Source: LH-M37 sp032251315
Lineage (GTDB): Bacteria; Pseudomonadota; Gammaproteobacteria; SZUA-229
Reading direction: 5' to 3'
Assembly (NCBI GenBank): GCA_032251315.1
Contig: JAVVEE010000003.1
Span: 1-64,000 of the forward strand
Length of the DNA: 64,000 nucleotides
Below the pieces are notes generated by a model, which saw nothing but the letters and a program-made list of their open reading frames with translations, searched no databases and had not been told where the DNA came from. Made by a program: the position numbers and the translations under genes. This document shows positions 48,468 to 57,549 of the stretch, in pieces. How positions within the stretch are numbered: position 1 is the first letter of the stretch; every line of letters begins with the position of its first letter.

Positions 48468-49889
48468 CTAATATTCCACCCTGACGAACTGCCAATCCTC
48501 CACCGGTTGATCATCGGAAAATGCGAAGTCCAGCTTGCCGGCGACCTCGCGGTAGGTTTCCAGCAGTTGCCTCTGGTTATCGGCACCCAAAAAGATGTAA
48601 GCGATCTCGAAGCTGTAGCTGTCCTGATCGCGTAGAGTGCTTAGATGCTGGCCTGGCGCCACTAATACCACGACCCGACTGTCAGGGTAGTGCTTTTCGA
48701 TGGCGGCGATCTGCTCCTTCGAGGGCACACGGGTGACTGTCACTTCAGCATAGCGGCGCAGCATGAATTTGGCGGCACAGGAATAAGGCCCCTCGTTGTG
48801 GCAAAAATCCGGCTCGCGGCCCAGAGCCACATCGATGGCGACCTGATGGTTGGAGGCACCTTCCACCTTGATGAACTGATCGGAGTGGGACTGGGAAATG
48901 CGGGTATTGACCTCCAGCACGCCCAGGCGGTCATTGTCTTCATCCCAGAAGAATTCGATGCCGAAGGGTGAGTCATTGAATTCGATATGGCGCACCAGCG
49001 TGCGGGTCGCCTCAATCATTCGATCCTGCACCTGCTGTGGCCATACTGAGGGGTACTCCCAGCGGGTGAAGCTGAGATTACGGGCGTCTTTCACCCCGTC
49101 AATGACCCCATGCACAAACACCTGTCCATTTTTCACATACCCCTCGACACCACATTGGCGACCGTTGATAATCTCTTCGGCGATGCAGTGGTAGCCATCC
49201 ACCTCTGCTATCTCAGGCGGCAGTTCTGCGTGCGCCAGTACGGCATTGAAACCGTCGCCGAGGCGCGGGATATGCTTGCGGATGATGGGGATGGCGTGCT
49301 GGAAATCGGCGGCGTTGTCGATACGAAAACCGAGATGGGAGGCATAGGACTTTATCGGTTTCAGCCAGAAAGGAAAATCCAGCTCCAGCTTTTCCAGCGA
49401 CTCGTCATCAAAGGGATCGACCTTGGCGAAGCGAGGGGTAAATTCGGGGATTGCCTCCTGCTGTTGCAAACGCGCCCAGTACTTGTGCTCACACTTGAGC
49501 ACCGCCTCTAGAGAGGCGGAGCGCAGACCAAATTTCTCACACAGGATGGGCGCGAGGGTGCTTGCCGGAAAGTCCCAGTGCACGATGATAGCGTCCACCG
49601 TGCCGGGAAATTCGCGCAACTGCCGTTCCGCCCTGGCCAGCAGAGCATCGAAGGGATAGCTTTCGGGGTTGATGACGTCGTCGTAATCGAGCAGGCCGTG
49701 AAAGGCGTATTGGTNNNNNNNNNNNNNNNNNNNNNNNNNNNNNNNNNNNNNNNNNNNNNNNNNNNNNNNNNNNNNNNNNNNNNNNNNNNNNNNNNNNNNN
49801 NNNNNNNNNNNNTGAGCGTGGTGAATTTGACGCGCCATTTCCAGATGAAACGGGTCACTACCAATGATAAAGATATTCTGAATACTCAT
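48468..49889 (-). CDS. ATP-grasp ligase, interrupted by an assembly gap
   Basis: Roughly 473 aa if the N run has the right length. N terminus MSIQNIFIIGSDPFHLEMAR (pre-ATP-grasp fold), then unknown sequence (Ns 49715-49812). The ATP-grasp domain has FPFWLKPIKSYAS and the Mg-binding GVLEVNTRISQSHSDQF. The C-terminal ~100 residues resemble a carbamoyl-phosphate/biotin-carboxylase-like C lobe. Such enzymes join a carboxylate to an amine or thiol via acyl-phosphate. The product could be a peptide or amide, and the downstream hydrolase may act on it. The frame across the gap is not certain. Confidence 0.75.
   Translation of the reverse strand: MSIQNIFIIGSDPFHLEMARQIHHAXXXXXXXXXXXXXXXXXXXXXXXXXXXXXXXXXXQYAFHGLLDYDDVINPESYPFDALLARAERQLREFPGTVDAIIVHWDFPASTLAPILCEKFGLRSASLEAVLKCEHKYWARLQQQEAIPEFTPRFAKVDPFDDESLEKLELDFPFWLKPIKSYASHLGFRIDNAADFQHAIPIIRKHIPRLGDGFNAVLAHAELPPEIAEVDGYHCIAEEIINGRQCGVEGYVKNGQVFVHGVIDGVKDARNLSFTRWEYPSVWPQQVQDRMIEATRTLVRHIEFNDSPFGIEFFWDEDNDRLGVLEVNTRISQSHSDQFIKVEGASNHQVAIDVALGREPDFCHNEGPYSCAAKFMLRRYAEVTVTRVPSKEQIAAIEKHYPDSRVVVLVAPGQHLSTLRDQDSYSFEIAYIFLGADNQRQLLETYREVAGKLDFAFSDDQPVEDWQFVRVEY
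49715..49812. other. Assembly gap (98 Ns)
   Basis: A run of 98 undetermined bases inside the ATP-grasp gene. The flanking reading frames are compatible with one gene if this length is right. Confidence 1.
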
Positions 49890-50319
49890 CTAAATGCCTT
49901 GTTAGAATTGAAGAATAAGGCAATAGGAATAGTAATATTGCCTGCGTCCTTCTGGTAGTTCATCTATGTGGGCTCAGTCAAAAATGTACCAATTATTGAT
50001 ACTGTTTAATAACCTAGCACAACATCGAGGAATTAAAAACGAGAGTATAAAAGTGGTTAGTAAGACAATAATGCTTTTATATAGTGAGATTCGTAATGTA
50101 GTTGATAATAGATAGCTTGCAGGCTGGGTTGCACAGGAAGTACAGTGGTTTTTCGTTCATTCCACCATTATCCCGGGGTTTGTTTCTTGCTCCAACCTGC
50201 AGTTCTAATTCCAGAAAAAAACAAAAATTTTTACCGCAAAGAACACCGGGAAAACAAGTTAATAAGAGTTGCGCCATCGATCTATTATTGATGCGGCATC
50301 AAAGGCGGTTCGGCGGGTT
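49890..50319. other. Non-coding stretch between ATP-grasp and MCP genes
   Basis: 430 bases, AT-rich in the left half. I see no gene, repeat or clear promoter. The end of the chemotaxis gene (minus strand) faces it. Confidence 0.45.
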
Positions 50320-52317
50320 TTAAGCTATGGATTTTAATTTTTCCGCTGCAATCTCACGCCGGGTATCCCAGTTATCGTCGAGTGCGGAGATGAATGCCGG
50401 ATGGTTTTTATTATGTGAGATATTCTTCGATGACACTGTCTTCGCAGGAGCAATGGTTTCTGCTTCGGTTGCGGCTGTGGCGGCTTCCGGCAGGGCATCT
50501 TCCTCCAGCCTGAAATAATCCACCAGTCCGGCCAGTTCCACGGCCTGTTGGCTCATGGCTTCACTGGCGATGGCAGCCTGTTCCGTCAGCGCCGCATTTT
50601 GCTGGGTCATATCGTCCATCTGCAATAGCGCGTCATTGACCTGATTAATGCCTTCAGATTGTTCGCGTGAGGCTACGGCAATTTCTGCGACGATATCGTT
50701 AACCTTTGACACCGCCTGTACGATACCGGTCAGCGTCTGTCCGGATTCGTCGACAAGCCGGGTGCCGGTTGCCACTTTCTCCAGGGTGTCTTCCACCAGA
50801 ATTTTGATCTCTGTGGATGCAGTTTGGCAACGGCCCGCCAGATCGCGCACTTCACTGGCGACTACGGCAAATCCCCGGCCCTTCTCACCGGCGCGTGCCG
50901 CTTCCACGGCTGCATTCAGGGCCAGCAGGTTAGTCTGGAAAGCAATGCCGTCGATGACTTCGATAATATCGGTGACCTTGTGCGAGGCGATATTGATGCT
51001 GTTCATAGCCGATGTGACTTCGCCGGCGCTGGCGCCGCCCTGTTCAGCATGCGCTTTTGCTTCAAGAGAAAGCTGGTTGGCCTGCTGGGCATGATCCGCG
51101 TTCCGGCCGACCGTGCATGCCATCTGCTCCATGCCGGAAGCGATCTCTTCAATGGTGGCGGCCTGTTCCTGCGAACGCTGGCTCAGGTTGGCATTGCCCT
51201 GAACTACCTGTGCAGAGGCTGTGCTGACTTGTAGCGAACCGGCACGGATGCCGGAGATGATTTTGGTGAGGTTAAGCTTCACAGTATACAGGGCGTTATT
51301 CAGTCGACTCATTTCGTCTTTATCATTGTTCGTGTGCAGTTCGATGGCGAGATTGCCACCGGCGAGTTGTTCGATAGCAAAAAAGACAGACCTGAAGTTA
51401 TTCGTGATATAGCGCGCGGTAGTCAGGAAGAACAACAGCAGAATGATGCCGGTGATGACGGCGTTAGTAATGAATAGCATATTACTTTCAGTGATATTCG
51501 CCTGTATGGCACGGCTTTTTTTATCGAACGCGACTTTTTCCTTCTGCCGCAGTTCGAGCATGAGCGGGTCGATAAGATCAACGACCTCGCTGAGCTGCTC
51601 GATGCGGATACGCATTGTCCTGACGCCGCTGGTCAGGGCCAGCATGCCGAGGTTGTATTTGTTCATCAATTTTGAAATCGCATTACGCTGATCAACGTCT
51701 GGTACTGAAGTGATCAACAACATGGCAAATGCCTTCATCTCCAGATTCAGGCGGGTAACGTATTGAGAGTCGTTTGTCGCGACATAATCTTTTTCGTGTG
51801 TCTTCATCTTCAGTAGCGAATTAATCAGCGTTAAATTATCCGTGCTGTATATGGCTTGTTCAATGTCATTTCCCATGGCGCTGATCGCATTCATCGCCGC
51901 GGATCTTTTTTCCATAGCGGTAGCTACGTAGGTAAAACCCTCTTCATATTTATTAATGGACTGATGCATGAGATCGATAGCCGCTGCCATATCGTTATCG
52001 GCAATCAGCAGTTGCAGTTCGTCAAGCAGGGCATAAGCGACAGTCAATATCTCCGCGTGCTGCTTCGTATAGGCAATGTCTTTGCTCAACAAGTAATTTT
52101 TTTCCGCCTGCCGGGCATGCTGTACCTCGGCTGCAAACTCGTGAAACAGATTGGAGATTTTCAGTGCAGATGTCATTTCCTGTTCGCTCTGAGCGCTAAT
52201 CGACAGCACGGATTGGTAGGTATAGCCGATAATGGAAAAACCGAGTACAAGCACGATAAATGTCAATATAAATCTACCTTTAATGCCAAGTTTTTTGCCT
52301 GCGATCATGGTTATCAT
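50320..52317 (-). CDS. Methyl-accepting chemotaxis protein
   Basis: 665 aa. First membrane span ~13-36 ([20 protein letters not shown]). A long helical periplasmic sensor follows (~37-280), of the helical-bundle type. Second span ~281-300 ([20 protein letters not shown]), then a HAMP-like linker. The signalling domain has [26 protein letters not shown] (hairpin) and [17 protein letters not shown]. There is no NWETF-type C-terminal tether; the Ala/Glu-rich tail ends EKLKSIA. An alternative ATG three codons in (52308) is better spaced from GAG. No other chemotaxis genes are near. Confidence 0.95.
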   Translation of the reverse strand: MITMIAGKKLGIKGRFILTFIVLVLGFSIIGYTYQSVLSISAQSEQEMTSALKISNLFHEFAAEVQHARQAEKNYLLSKDIAYTKQHAEILTVAYALLDELQLLIADNDMAAAIDLMHQSINKYEEGFTYVATAMEKRSAAMNAISAMGNDIEQAIYSTDNLTLINSLLKMKTHEKDYVATNDSQYVTRLNLEMKAFAMLLITSVPDVDQRNAISKLMNKYNLGMLALTSGVRTMRIRIEQLSEVVDLIDPLMLELRQKEKVAFDKKSRAIQANITESNMLFITNAVITGIILLLFFLTTARYITNNFRSVFFAIEQLAGGNLAIELHTNNDKDEMSRLNNALYTVKLNLTKIISGIRAGSLQVSTASAQVVQGNANLSQRSQEQAATIEEIASGMEQMACTVGRNADHAQQANQLSLEAKAHAEQGGASAGEVTSAMNSINIASHKVTDIIEVIDGIAFQTNLLALNAAVEAARAGEKGRGFAVVASEVRDLAGRCQTASTEIKILVEDTLEKVATGTRLVDESGQTLTGIVQAVSKVNDIVAEIAVASREQSEGINQVNDALLQMDDMTQQNAALTEQAAIASEAMSQQAVELAGLVDYFRLEEDALPEAATAATEAETIAPAKTVSSKNISHNKNHPAFISALDDNWDTRREIAAEKLKSIA

Positions 52318-52639
52318 CTCGTCATTATTATTTCTTACTGAGTTTCAATTTAAAATTGATGGCGCAGAAGTGAGCGGCTTTGAAGGCTGTTTACAGAAAA
52401 CCTGCATAAAAGCGAGTGTCTATGTTTGTGACAGGCGCGCGTAATGCTGCAACACATAGAAGATTACAGCGAAAGTATGACAGTATGATGAAGCTGAATT
52501 ATCGGGCTTGAATGAAAAATTTCAGGGGGAAACCTTTATTTATTTGTCGGGTGCTAAACATAGTCACCACCACCACAACAACTAACTGCAAAGAATTGCA
52601 ATTGATTGATTAGTGTTTTCGCTCAAGCCCGCAGTACTG
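52318..52639. other. Non-coding stretch upstream of the MCP gene
   Basis: 322 bases between two minus-strand genes. It contains a CACCACCACCACAACAAC simple run near 52567 and no gene. It should hold the MCP promoter, which I could not identify. Confidence 0.4.
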
Positions 52640-53383
52640 TTAATAGTACTTTTCGGTGGAGATGTGTCCCGATTCGCGACGAAGATGTTTACGCATGCCG
52701 CGTTTTTCCAGACACTCGGTGACAATGCTGATCATTGCTGAATTACCACACATCATCACATGTGAATCCTTTTCATTGATAGTAAGCCCTGCTTGCTGCT
52801 CCAGCGAGCCATCATCGATACTCTGTGGAATGCGTTGCTGTATGGCACCGGTCATTACTTCTCGGGTAACAAAAGGTACATAAACGAACTGTTGTGGATT
52901 CTGCTGTTGCAGCTCTAAGATCTGTTGCTGATAAGACAACTCTGAAATAGATCGTACGGAATACGCCAGCACGATTTTTTCAAAACGCTGCCATGGCTGC
53001 TGCGTTTTTAATATAGACAGGAACGGGCCGACACCGGTACCTGTCGCCAGCAACCACAGGTGCCGGCTCTGCGGCACTTCATTGATGGTCAAAAAACCGT
53101 TGGCCTTAGCCGTTACAAAAATCTCATCTCCCACTTCGAGTGCGGCCAGACGTGAAGAAAATGTCCCTTCCGGTACGATATTGAAATAAATTTCCAGGCT
53201 GTCGTCTCCTGGTTTGCTGACCAGCGAATAAGCCCTGGCAATACGTTCACCGTCGATATCAAGACCCACCCGCACGAACTGGCCGGCGATAAAATCACTC
53301 AGCCCCGGCTGCATGCACAAGGAGAACAGCCGTTCATGCCACTGAATTTTTTCAACCACATGAGCTTTCAACCAGTCAGCCAT
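52640..53383 (-). CDS. fpr: Ferredoxin-NADP+ reductase
   Basis: 247 aa. FAD-binding barrel with RAYSLVSKPGDDSLEIYF, NADP domain with LLATGTGVGPFLSILK and HVMMCGNSAMI, and a C terminus ending STEKYY. The terminal aromatic residue stacks on the flavin in Fpr-type enzymes. Length and motifs fit the subclass found in proteobacteria, which supplies reduced ferredoxin or flavodoxin. It has no operon partner here. Confidence 0.9.
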   Translation of the reverse strand: MADWLKAHVVEKIQWHERLFSLCMQPGLSDFIAGQFVRVGLDIDGERIARAYSLVSKPGDDSLEIYFNIVPEGTFSSRLAALEVGDEIFVTAKANGFLTINEVPQSRHLWLLATGTGVGPFLSILKTQQPWQRFEKIVLAYSVRSISELSYQQQILELQQQNPQQFVYVPFVTREVMTGAIQQRIPQSIDDGSLEQQAGLTINEKDSHVMMCGNSAMISIVTECLEKRGMRKHLRRESGHISTEKYY

Positions 53384-53425
53384 TATTTCACCTCAACGAC
53401 GCAGCAGATGCCGATTTATTACATA

Positions 53426-53554
53426 CTATTGAGTTACATGAAAAGATACCCTTCAATCAAGACGCGCTGAGAATATATCCGTGTACGCTCGGCAGCAGCA
53501 TCCCTGCTGCTGACGATCTTGATTGAAGGGTGTCCTTTCCATGCGTTTTGTTAG
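53426..53554. mobile_element. MITE-like element, copy 2 (129 bp, inverted relative to copy 1)
   Basis: Reverse complement of the element at 38486-38615 with about 4 substitutions and a one-base deletion in the right inverted repeat (in copy 1 orientation). TA lies on both sides (53424-53425 and 53555-53556). It is intergenic between fpr and the NTAQ1-like gene. Confidence 0.85.
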
Positions 53555-53708
53555 TAATTGTACGCAGAGCTGTGGTAAAGCTGTTGATACGGTTGCTCTG
53601 AACAGTCAATGTAGACATGTTAAGTGATCTCTCTAACCGGAAAGCCATACTCATGATAATGTTACATCCCCAATCGTAGAAGTTGAAATAATATAGCGAG
53701 TTAATGCA

Positions 53709-54250
53709 ATGTCATTGAAAGAACTAAAGCGAGAGGACTTTCTTTACCAGCCTTATTACTGTGAAGAGAACATCTGGCAGCTCTGCCATAATGAACAGTT
53801 CAAAAACAGCCATGTCATCTTTATTGCCAGCAAGGACGACGCTTTTCCGATGCTGAATCAGCGCGTGTCGGCGCATCCGCCGAAACCGGTTTTCTGGGAC
53901 TACCATGTAGTGTTACTGGCGCGGGATGAAAGAAATCAGATACTGGACTTCGATACTCGCTTGCAATTCTGTACTGATGTCGCCAAGTATTTTAGCAATT
54001 CATTTATGGATAACGCGTTACTGAGTGTCGATGAACAGCCGTTGTTCAGGCTGGTGCCGGCCGGTGAATACACCGCCATGTTTTCTTCCGATCGCAGTCA
54101 CATGAAAACCGCATCAGTTTGGCATGCACCGCCGCCGCCATGGCCCTGATCGGCAATGGCGAGCATAATCTCCCAAGTTTTACGGATATGAATGACAGCA
54201 CGATTGGCGAAGTGCTGAGTTTTGAGGCCATGTTAGCGCGTTTTTTGTAG
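53709..54250 (+). pseudogene. Protein N-terminal glutamine amidohydrolase (NTAQ1-like), frameshifted
   Basis: The first frame (53709-54149) gives the family signatures YCEENIWQLC (nucleophile Cys18), WDYHVVLL (His66), ILDFDTRL (Asp) and FSSDRSHMK. It then reads HAPPPPWP and stops at TGA 54147-54149. The next frame continues directly with LIGNGEHNLPSFTDMN and ends at TAG 54248-54250, matching the C-terminal part of the family. One base is missing in the GGCCCTGA stretch. The repaired product is about 180 aa, close to the ~200 aa of NTAQ1. The enzyme deamidates N-terminal Gln to Glu in the N-degron pathway. The shift may be real decay or an assembly error. Confidence 0.8.
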
Positions 54251-54305
54251 CTGTTTATGGCTAGTCAGAAGCACTTGCCTGCTTAGCAAAAGCAGTACGC
54301 AATTT

Positions 54306-54731
54306 TTAAACTCTATTCTGGTTTACCCCAAAATCAGAGTGACCCAGCCGTGAAGCGGAACGGACGGCGATGATGTTTTGGTCGGGGCGAAGATGCAGTT
54401 CCAGATCATCAACGAAGCCGAACACCGAGCTGCTACATTCAGCATGCAGGTAGTCGAATGTGCGGCTGATGATGATAGTGCGCGGCATTGCAGATACTGC
54501 CTGTTTTGCGATTTCCCACGCCTCCTCCGCAGGCTGGTCAAACGCTAGCGGGCGAACCATGTGTGCCTCGTCTGCGGCATCGCTGGAAACGCAGTTGGGT
54601 GAGGGCGGGCAGGTGGGTAATTGATTATCGCTGATGCCGAGGTTGGATGGGCGCTGGCCGGAGCAGGAGAACAGGGACATCAGCATTATTATGAGCAGAC
54701 TGCTGCGAGCGAGTAGTAGGAAACTGGGCAT
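54306..54731 (-). CDS. DUF1499 family lipoprotein
   Basis: 141 aa. Lipoprotein signal (LLIIMLMSLFSCSG, lipobox LFSC). The mature protein has the DUF1499 pattern PTCPPSPNCVSSDA, then RTFDYLHAECSSSVFGFVDDLEL and SASRLGHSDFGVN. The end, NQNRV, is a little shorter than in many relatives, so the last few residues may be lost. Function unknown. Confidence 0.85.
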   Translation of the reverse strand: MPSFLLLARSSLLIIMLMSLFSCSGQRPSNLGISDNQLPTCPPSPNCVSSDAADEAHMVRPLAFDQPAEEAWEIAKQAVSAMPRTIIISRTFDYLHAECSSSVFGFVDDLELHLRPDQNIIAVRSASRLGHSDFGVNQNRV

Positions 54732-54803
54732 GGTGATACCTGGTCAGAGTTAAAGGACTGTTGATGATGTTTAATTGTAAACTCTTCGCCAGGCTGCCGT
54801 GCT

Positions 54804-56291
54804 TTACAGGTGCTGCTGTATAGGGAGCAGCGCAATGACGGTTTTCCTGACACGTTGCCAGAAACTGCGGGCGGGCTGTCGGGTTCTAACTTCGTCCCGA
54901 TATTGCCAGATCAGCTTGCCCTCTTTATTGTACTTGACCTGCCAGTATTTGCCGTCATTAAGGTCATCGATAAAAGTGTTGTGCACTATCGTTGTCAGTT
55001 CATTATTGTTAATAAACATGCCAATCTCGGTATTGAGAAACTCCGATCTTGGATCAAGATTAAGCGTGCCGATGTAAACCGAATCGGAATCATAAATAAT
55101 CGACTTGGCGTGCAGGCTAAAGAAGTCAACCTGCGCCGGGCAGGAAGAAAATTCAGGATGATACTCAGGCTCAGCCCGAAACTCGTATAGCTCGACGCCC
55201 ATATTAAGTAGCTGGTGCCGGTAGCGTTCATAGCCGGTAAAGATAGCGGTGACATCAATGGAAGCCAGGGAATTGGTCAGCACCTGAATGCGCACGCCGT
55301 TATCCAGCAGTGTTTTAAAAGAAGCCAGCAGGGACTGGCTTGGAATGAAGTAGGCACTAATCACGGTGAGCTGTTTTGTGGTTTTGAGATTACGTCGGTT
55401 GAGTTCCTGGGCCAGTGACTCTTCCGGCGAAGAATTTTTAGCGGGCAGGTCAAAGACTATCTCAACATGGGTTGAGATCAAGCGGCTTTTCAGATCAGCA
55501 TTTTTGAGAAGACCGTTCTTAACTGATTCGATATGCTGAATGATCTGCTGAGACAGCAGAATATTTTGATCGAGGTGTTTCAGCATCCGGCGGTAGTTCA
55601 GCCGCCCTGGTCGAAAGGCGATTAAACGTCGTGCAGTCTTGGAAATAGGGTTGTTCCAGAAGAGGTCAAAGCTGTGCGAAAATCGCTCAACGGCGTCACC
55701 ACACACCAGTAAATCAAGATCGCGAAAGATGAGCGTTTTATTGAAACTGAAATACTCATCGCCAATGTTACGGCCACCAATAATGGCGGTGAGATTGTCA
55801 GCGATGAGGAGCTTGTTGTGCATGCGGTGATTCAGGCGCTTGAGGTTCCACAGCAGTTCGAAGATACGAAAAAACTGGCTCGACCAGCGATGTTTGAAGG
55901 CATTAAAAATACGAACTTCAATGTTTTTATGACGATTGAGAGTGGCGATACGCCGGTCGGCACCGAGAGTGTGAATGTCATCAAGCAGCAAGCGCACCCA
56001 CACACCCCGGTCAGCCGCTTCAATAAGCTTGCTGATCAGCCACTGCCCGGAGATGTCCGCGTGCCAGCTGTAGTATTGCGCATCAATGCTGTATTGCGCA
56101 TTTTCAATCAGTGCAATACGCCAGGCCAGGGCCTCGTCATTTTTGTGTATGGCCAGAAGCTTTGCGGCGCATAAAGCCTCGGTTTCGCCAGTAGTCGTGG
56201 CAGGTGCGGTAATGTCAAAGAGGCCGGCCAGCGGCACCGAGTAATCCGGTTCGATGGCATAACTTTCGGCTTGTGGTTTGCGAAAACGCAC
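54804..56291 (-). CDS. Phospholipase D-like / cardiolipin synthase family protein
   Basis: 495 aa with two HKD motifs: HNKLLIADNLTAIIGGRNIG and HAKSIIYDSDSVYIGTLNLD followed by Arg-Ser-Glu. The family transfers or hydrolyses phosphatidyl groups; cardiolipin synthesis is the usual role. The start is a GTG at 56291 just after an in-frame stop. Relatives usually carry an N-terminal membrane or lipoprotein signal, which is missing, so the N terminus may be incomplete. It is separated from the HIT gene by 84 bases. Confidence 0.87.
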   Translation of the reverse strand: MRFRKPQAESYAIEPDYSVPLAGLFDITAPATTTGETEALCAAKLLAIHKNDEALAWRIALIENAQYSIDAQYYSWHADISGQWLISKLIEAADRGVWVRLLLDDIHTLGADRRIATLNRHKNIEVRIFNAFKHRWSSQFFRIFELLWNLKRLNHRMHNKLLIADNLTAIIGGRNIGDEYFSFNKTLIFRDLDLLVCGDAVERFSHSFDLFWNNPISKTARRLIAFRPGRLNYRRMLKHLDQNILLSQQIIQHIESVKNGLLKNADLKSRLISTHVEIVFDLPAKNSSPEESLAQELNRRNLKTTKQLTVISAYFIPSQSLLASFKTLLDNGVRIQVLTNSLASIDVTAIFTGYERYRHQLLNMGVELYEFRAEPEYHPEFSSCPAQVDFFSLHAKSIIYDSDSVYIGTLNLDPRSEFLNTEIGMFINNNELTTIVHNTFIDDLNDGKYWQVKYNKEGKLIWQYRDEVRTRQPARSFWQRVRKTVIALLPIQQHL

Positions 56292-56375
56292 GTCAGTAAA
56301 ATGAAATCATATTAGTTAATGAATGCTGAAGTATTGTCGAATACATTGGGCAATATCAATCCGGCTGAGCAGTAG

Positions 56376-56801
56376 CTATTGCGCGACAAAGATACCGGCG
56401 AGCATTTCAGACAGCCGGGATTTTATCTGTTGAACTTCATTATCCCGATAAGGCTGTTTCCGGTCGGCGCCCCAGACCACGCCCGGCCAGCAGAAATCAT
56501 CGACATGGCGGCCTACCACATGAATGTGCATCTGGCTGACCACATTGCCGATGGCGGCGATGTTGAGTTTATCGACCGCATAATTCTGCTTGAGGTGACT
56601 GGAAATAATGTTTATCTCCTCCAGCAGTTCATGCTGCTGCGCCTGGGGCAGTTCATAGATCTCGTAGGCAGTGGTCTCCGGCACCAGAATGAACCACGGC
56701 ACCAGCGCATTGTTGAGCAGCAGCAGGCGGGTGTTTTTAATCCGGCCCAGTACAAAGCAGTCGCGAACCAGTTGCGGGTCGAGCTGGAAGTCGTTCATCA
56801 T
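56376..56801 (-). CDS. HIT-family nucleotide hydrolase/transferase
   Basis: 141 aa. The histidine triad motif is QMHIHVVGRH, preceded by the LNIAAIGN nucleotide-binding segment and followed by CWPGVVWG. The N terminus has the substrate-binding NARLPW-type region (RLLLLNNALVPWFILVPE). Its start overlaps the upstream DUF2288 stop by ATGA (56798-56801). Confidence 0.9.
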   Translation of the reverse strand: MMNDFQLDPQLVRDCFVLGRIKNTRLLLLNNALVPWFILVPETTAYEIYELPQAQQHELLEEINIISSHLKQNYAVDKLNIAAIGNVVSQMHIHVVGRHVDDFCWPGVVWGADRKQPYRDNEVQQIKSRLSEMLAGIFVAQ

Positions 56802-57106
56802 GAAGCCTGCACCGACTGCACCAGAATCCAGGGCTTAACTACCACCGCCCACACTGTAGTATCATTCTCATACCAGATTTTTGCCTGCTCATCAGGCACG
56901 GGCATGACAAGGTTTTCCTGCATCCACTTCTCCACCATGGGCCTGTTATCCTCGGCGAAACAGGTCGCGACTTCAATCAGATCCAGCTCATCGGCGACAA
57001 AAACAGCCATGCCGCCGGCGAAAAAACATTGCAGTTCATGCCAGGCGATTTTGGATGTTTCAGCAACGATCTGTTGCTGGATTGAATCCGCTTCGATATC
57101 CGTCAT
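56798..57106 (-). CDS. DUF2288 family protein
   Basis: 102 aa. Family features: AETSKIAWHELQCFFAGG, DELDLIEVATCFAEDN and WYENDTTVWAVVVKPWILVQ. No known function. It overlaps both neighbours by 4 bases (ATGA), making one translationally coupled trio. Confidence 0.87.
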   Translation of the reverse strand: MTDIEADSIQQQIVAETSKIAWHELQCFFAGGMAVFVADELDLIEVATCFAEDNRPMVEKWMQENLVMPVPDEQAKIWYENDTTVWAVVVKPWILVQSVQAS

Positions 57107-57504
57107 GACTTTCGACCCTGTTCGAAGGCCTCGACTAATGCCGCCTGTAATTCGGGTCGGGTAGACAGGTCGGTCACCGCCAGATGGGTGCGGGCGATAT
57201 CGGCGATGGCTTCCAGAATGCTCTCCTGCTGACAGGCCCGGGTAAAAGCGGCAAAGTCAAAATCGGTCTCATTAAGAAAGTGCCGGGCCATGCCTTCGGC
57301 ATCGGAAAACCGCAGGGGCTGGTCCAGCAGCACTTCGTATTCATAAGAGTAGGTGTCGATGCTATTGTTTTTGGCCAGCAACAGATGGAAGGCTTCATCA
57401 GAGCTTTTGGACTTTATGTGTTCATCCAGATCAATGACCATGGAGGGGGTATATTTCTCGCCTTTGAAGTAAAACTCGGCGCTAACGACAATGCTGTTTT
57501 TCAT
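57103..57504 (-). CDS. Conserved-looking hypothetical protein, first gene of HIT/DUF2288 unit
   Basis: 133 aa, not recognised. The N-terminal half looks like a small beta domain (NSIVVSAEFYFKGEKYTPSMVIDL) and the rest is helical (EGMARHFLNETDFDFAAFTRA). It is cytoplasmic, without membrane segments. Coupled by ATGA overlap to the DUF2288 gene, so its product is probably needed in similar amounts. Confidence 0.75.
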   Translation of the reverse strand: MKNSIVVSAEFYFKGEKYTPSMVIDLDEHIKSKSSDEAFHLLLAKNNSIDTYSYEYEVLLDQPLRFSDAEGMARHFLNETDFDFAAFTRACQQESILEAIADIARTHLAVTDLSTRPELQAALVEAFEQGRKS

Positions 57505-57549
57505 AAAATAACCGGTCGTAAAATAAAGTTGAATGGATAGGGCATGGAA

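Noticed and set aside
52560..52590. CACCACCACCAC run considered as a sequencing or His-tag artefact
   Set aside because: Short simple repeat in a non-coding stretch, with nothing to support vector origin.
53457..53654. 65-codon open frame over MITE copy 2
   Set aside because: It is a translation of the repeat element and its inverted arm; no ribosome site or conserved protein.
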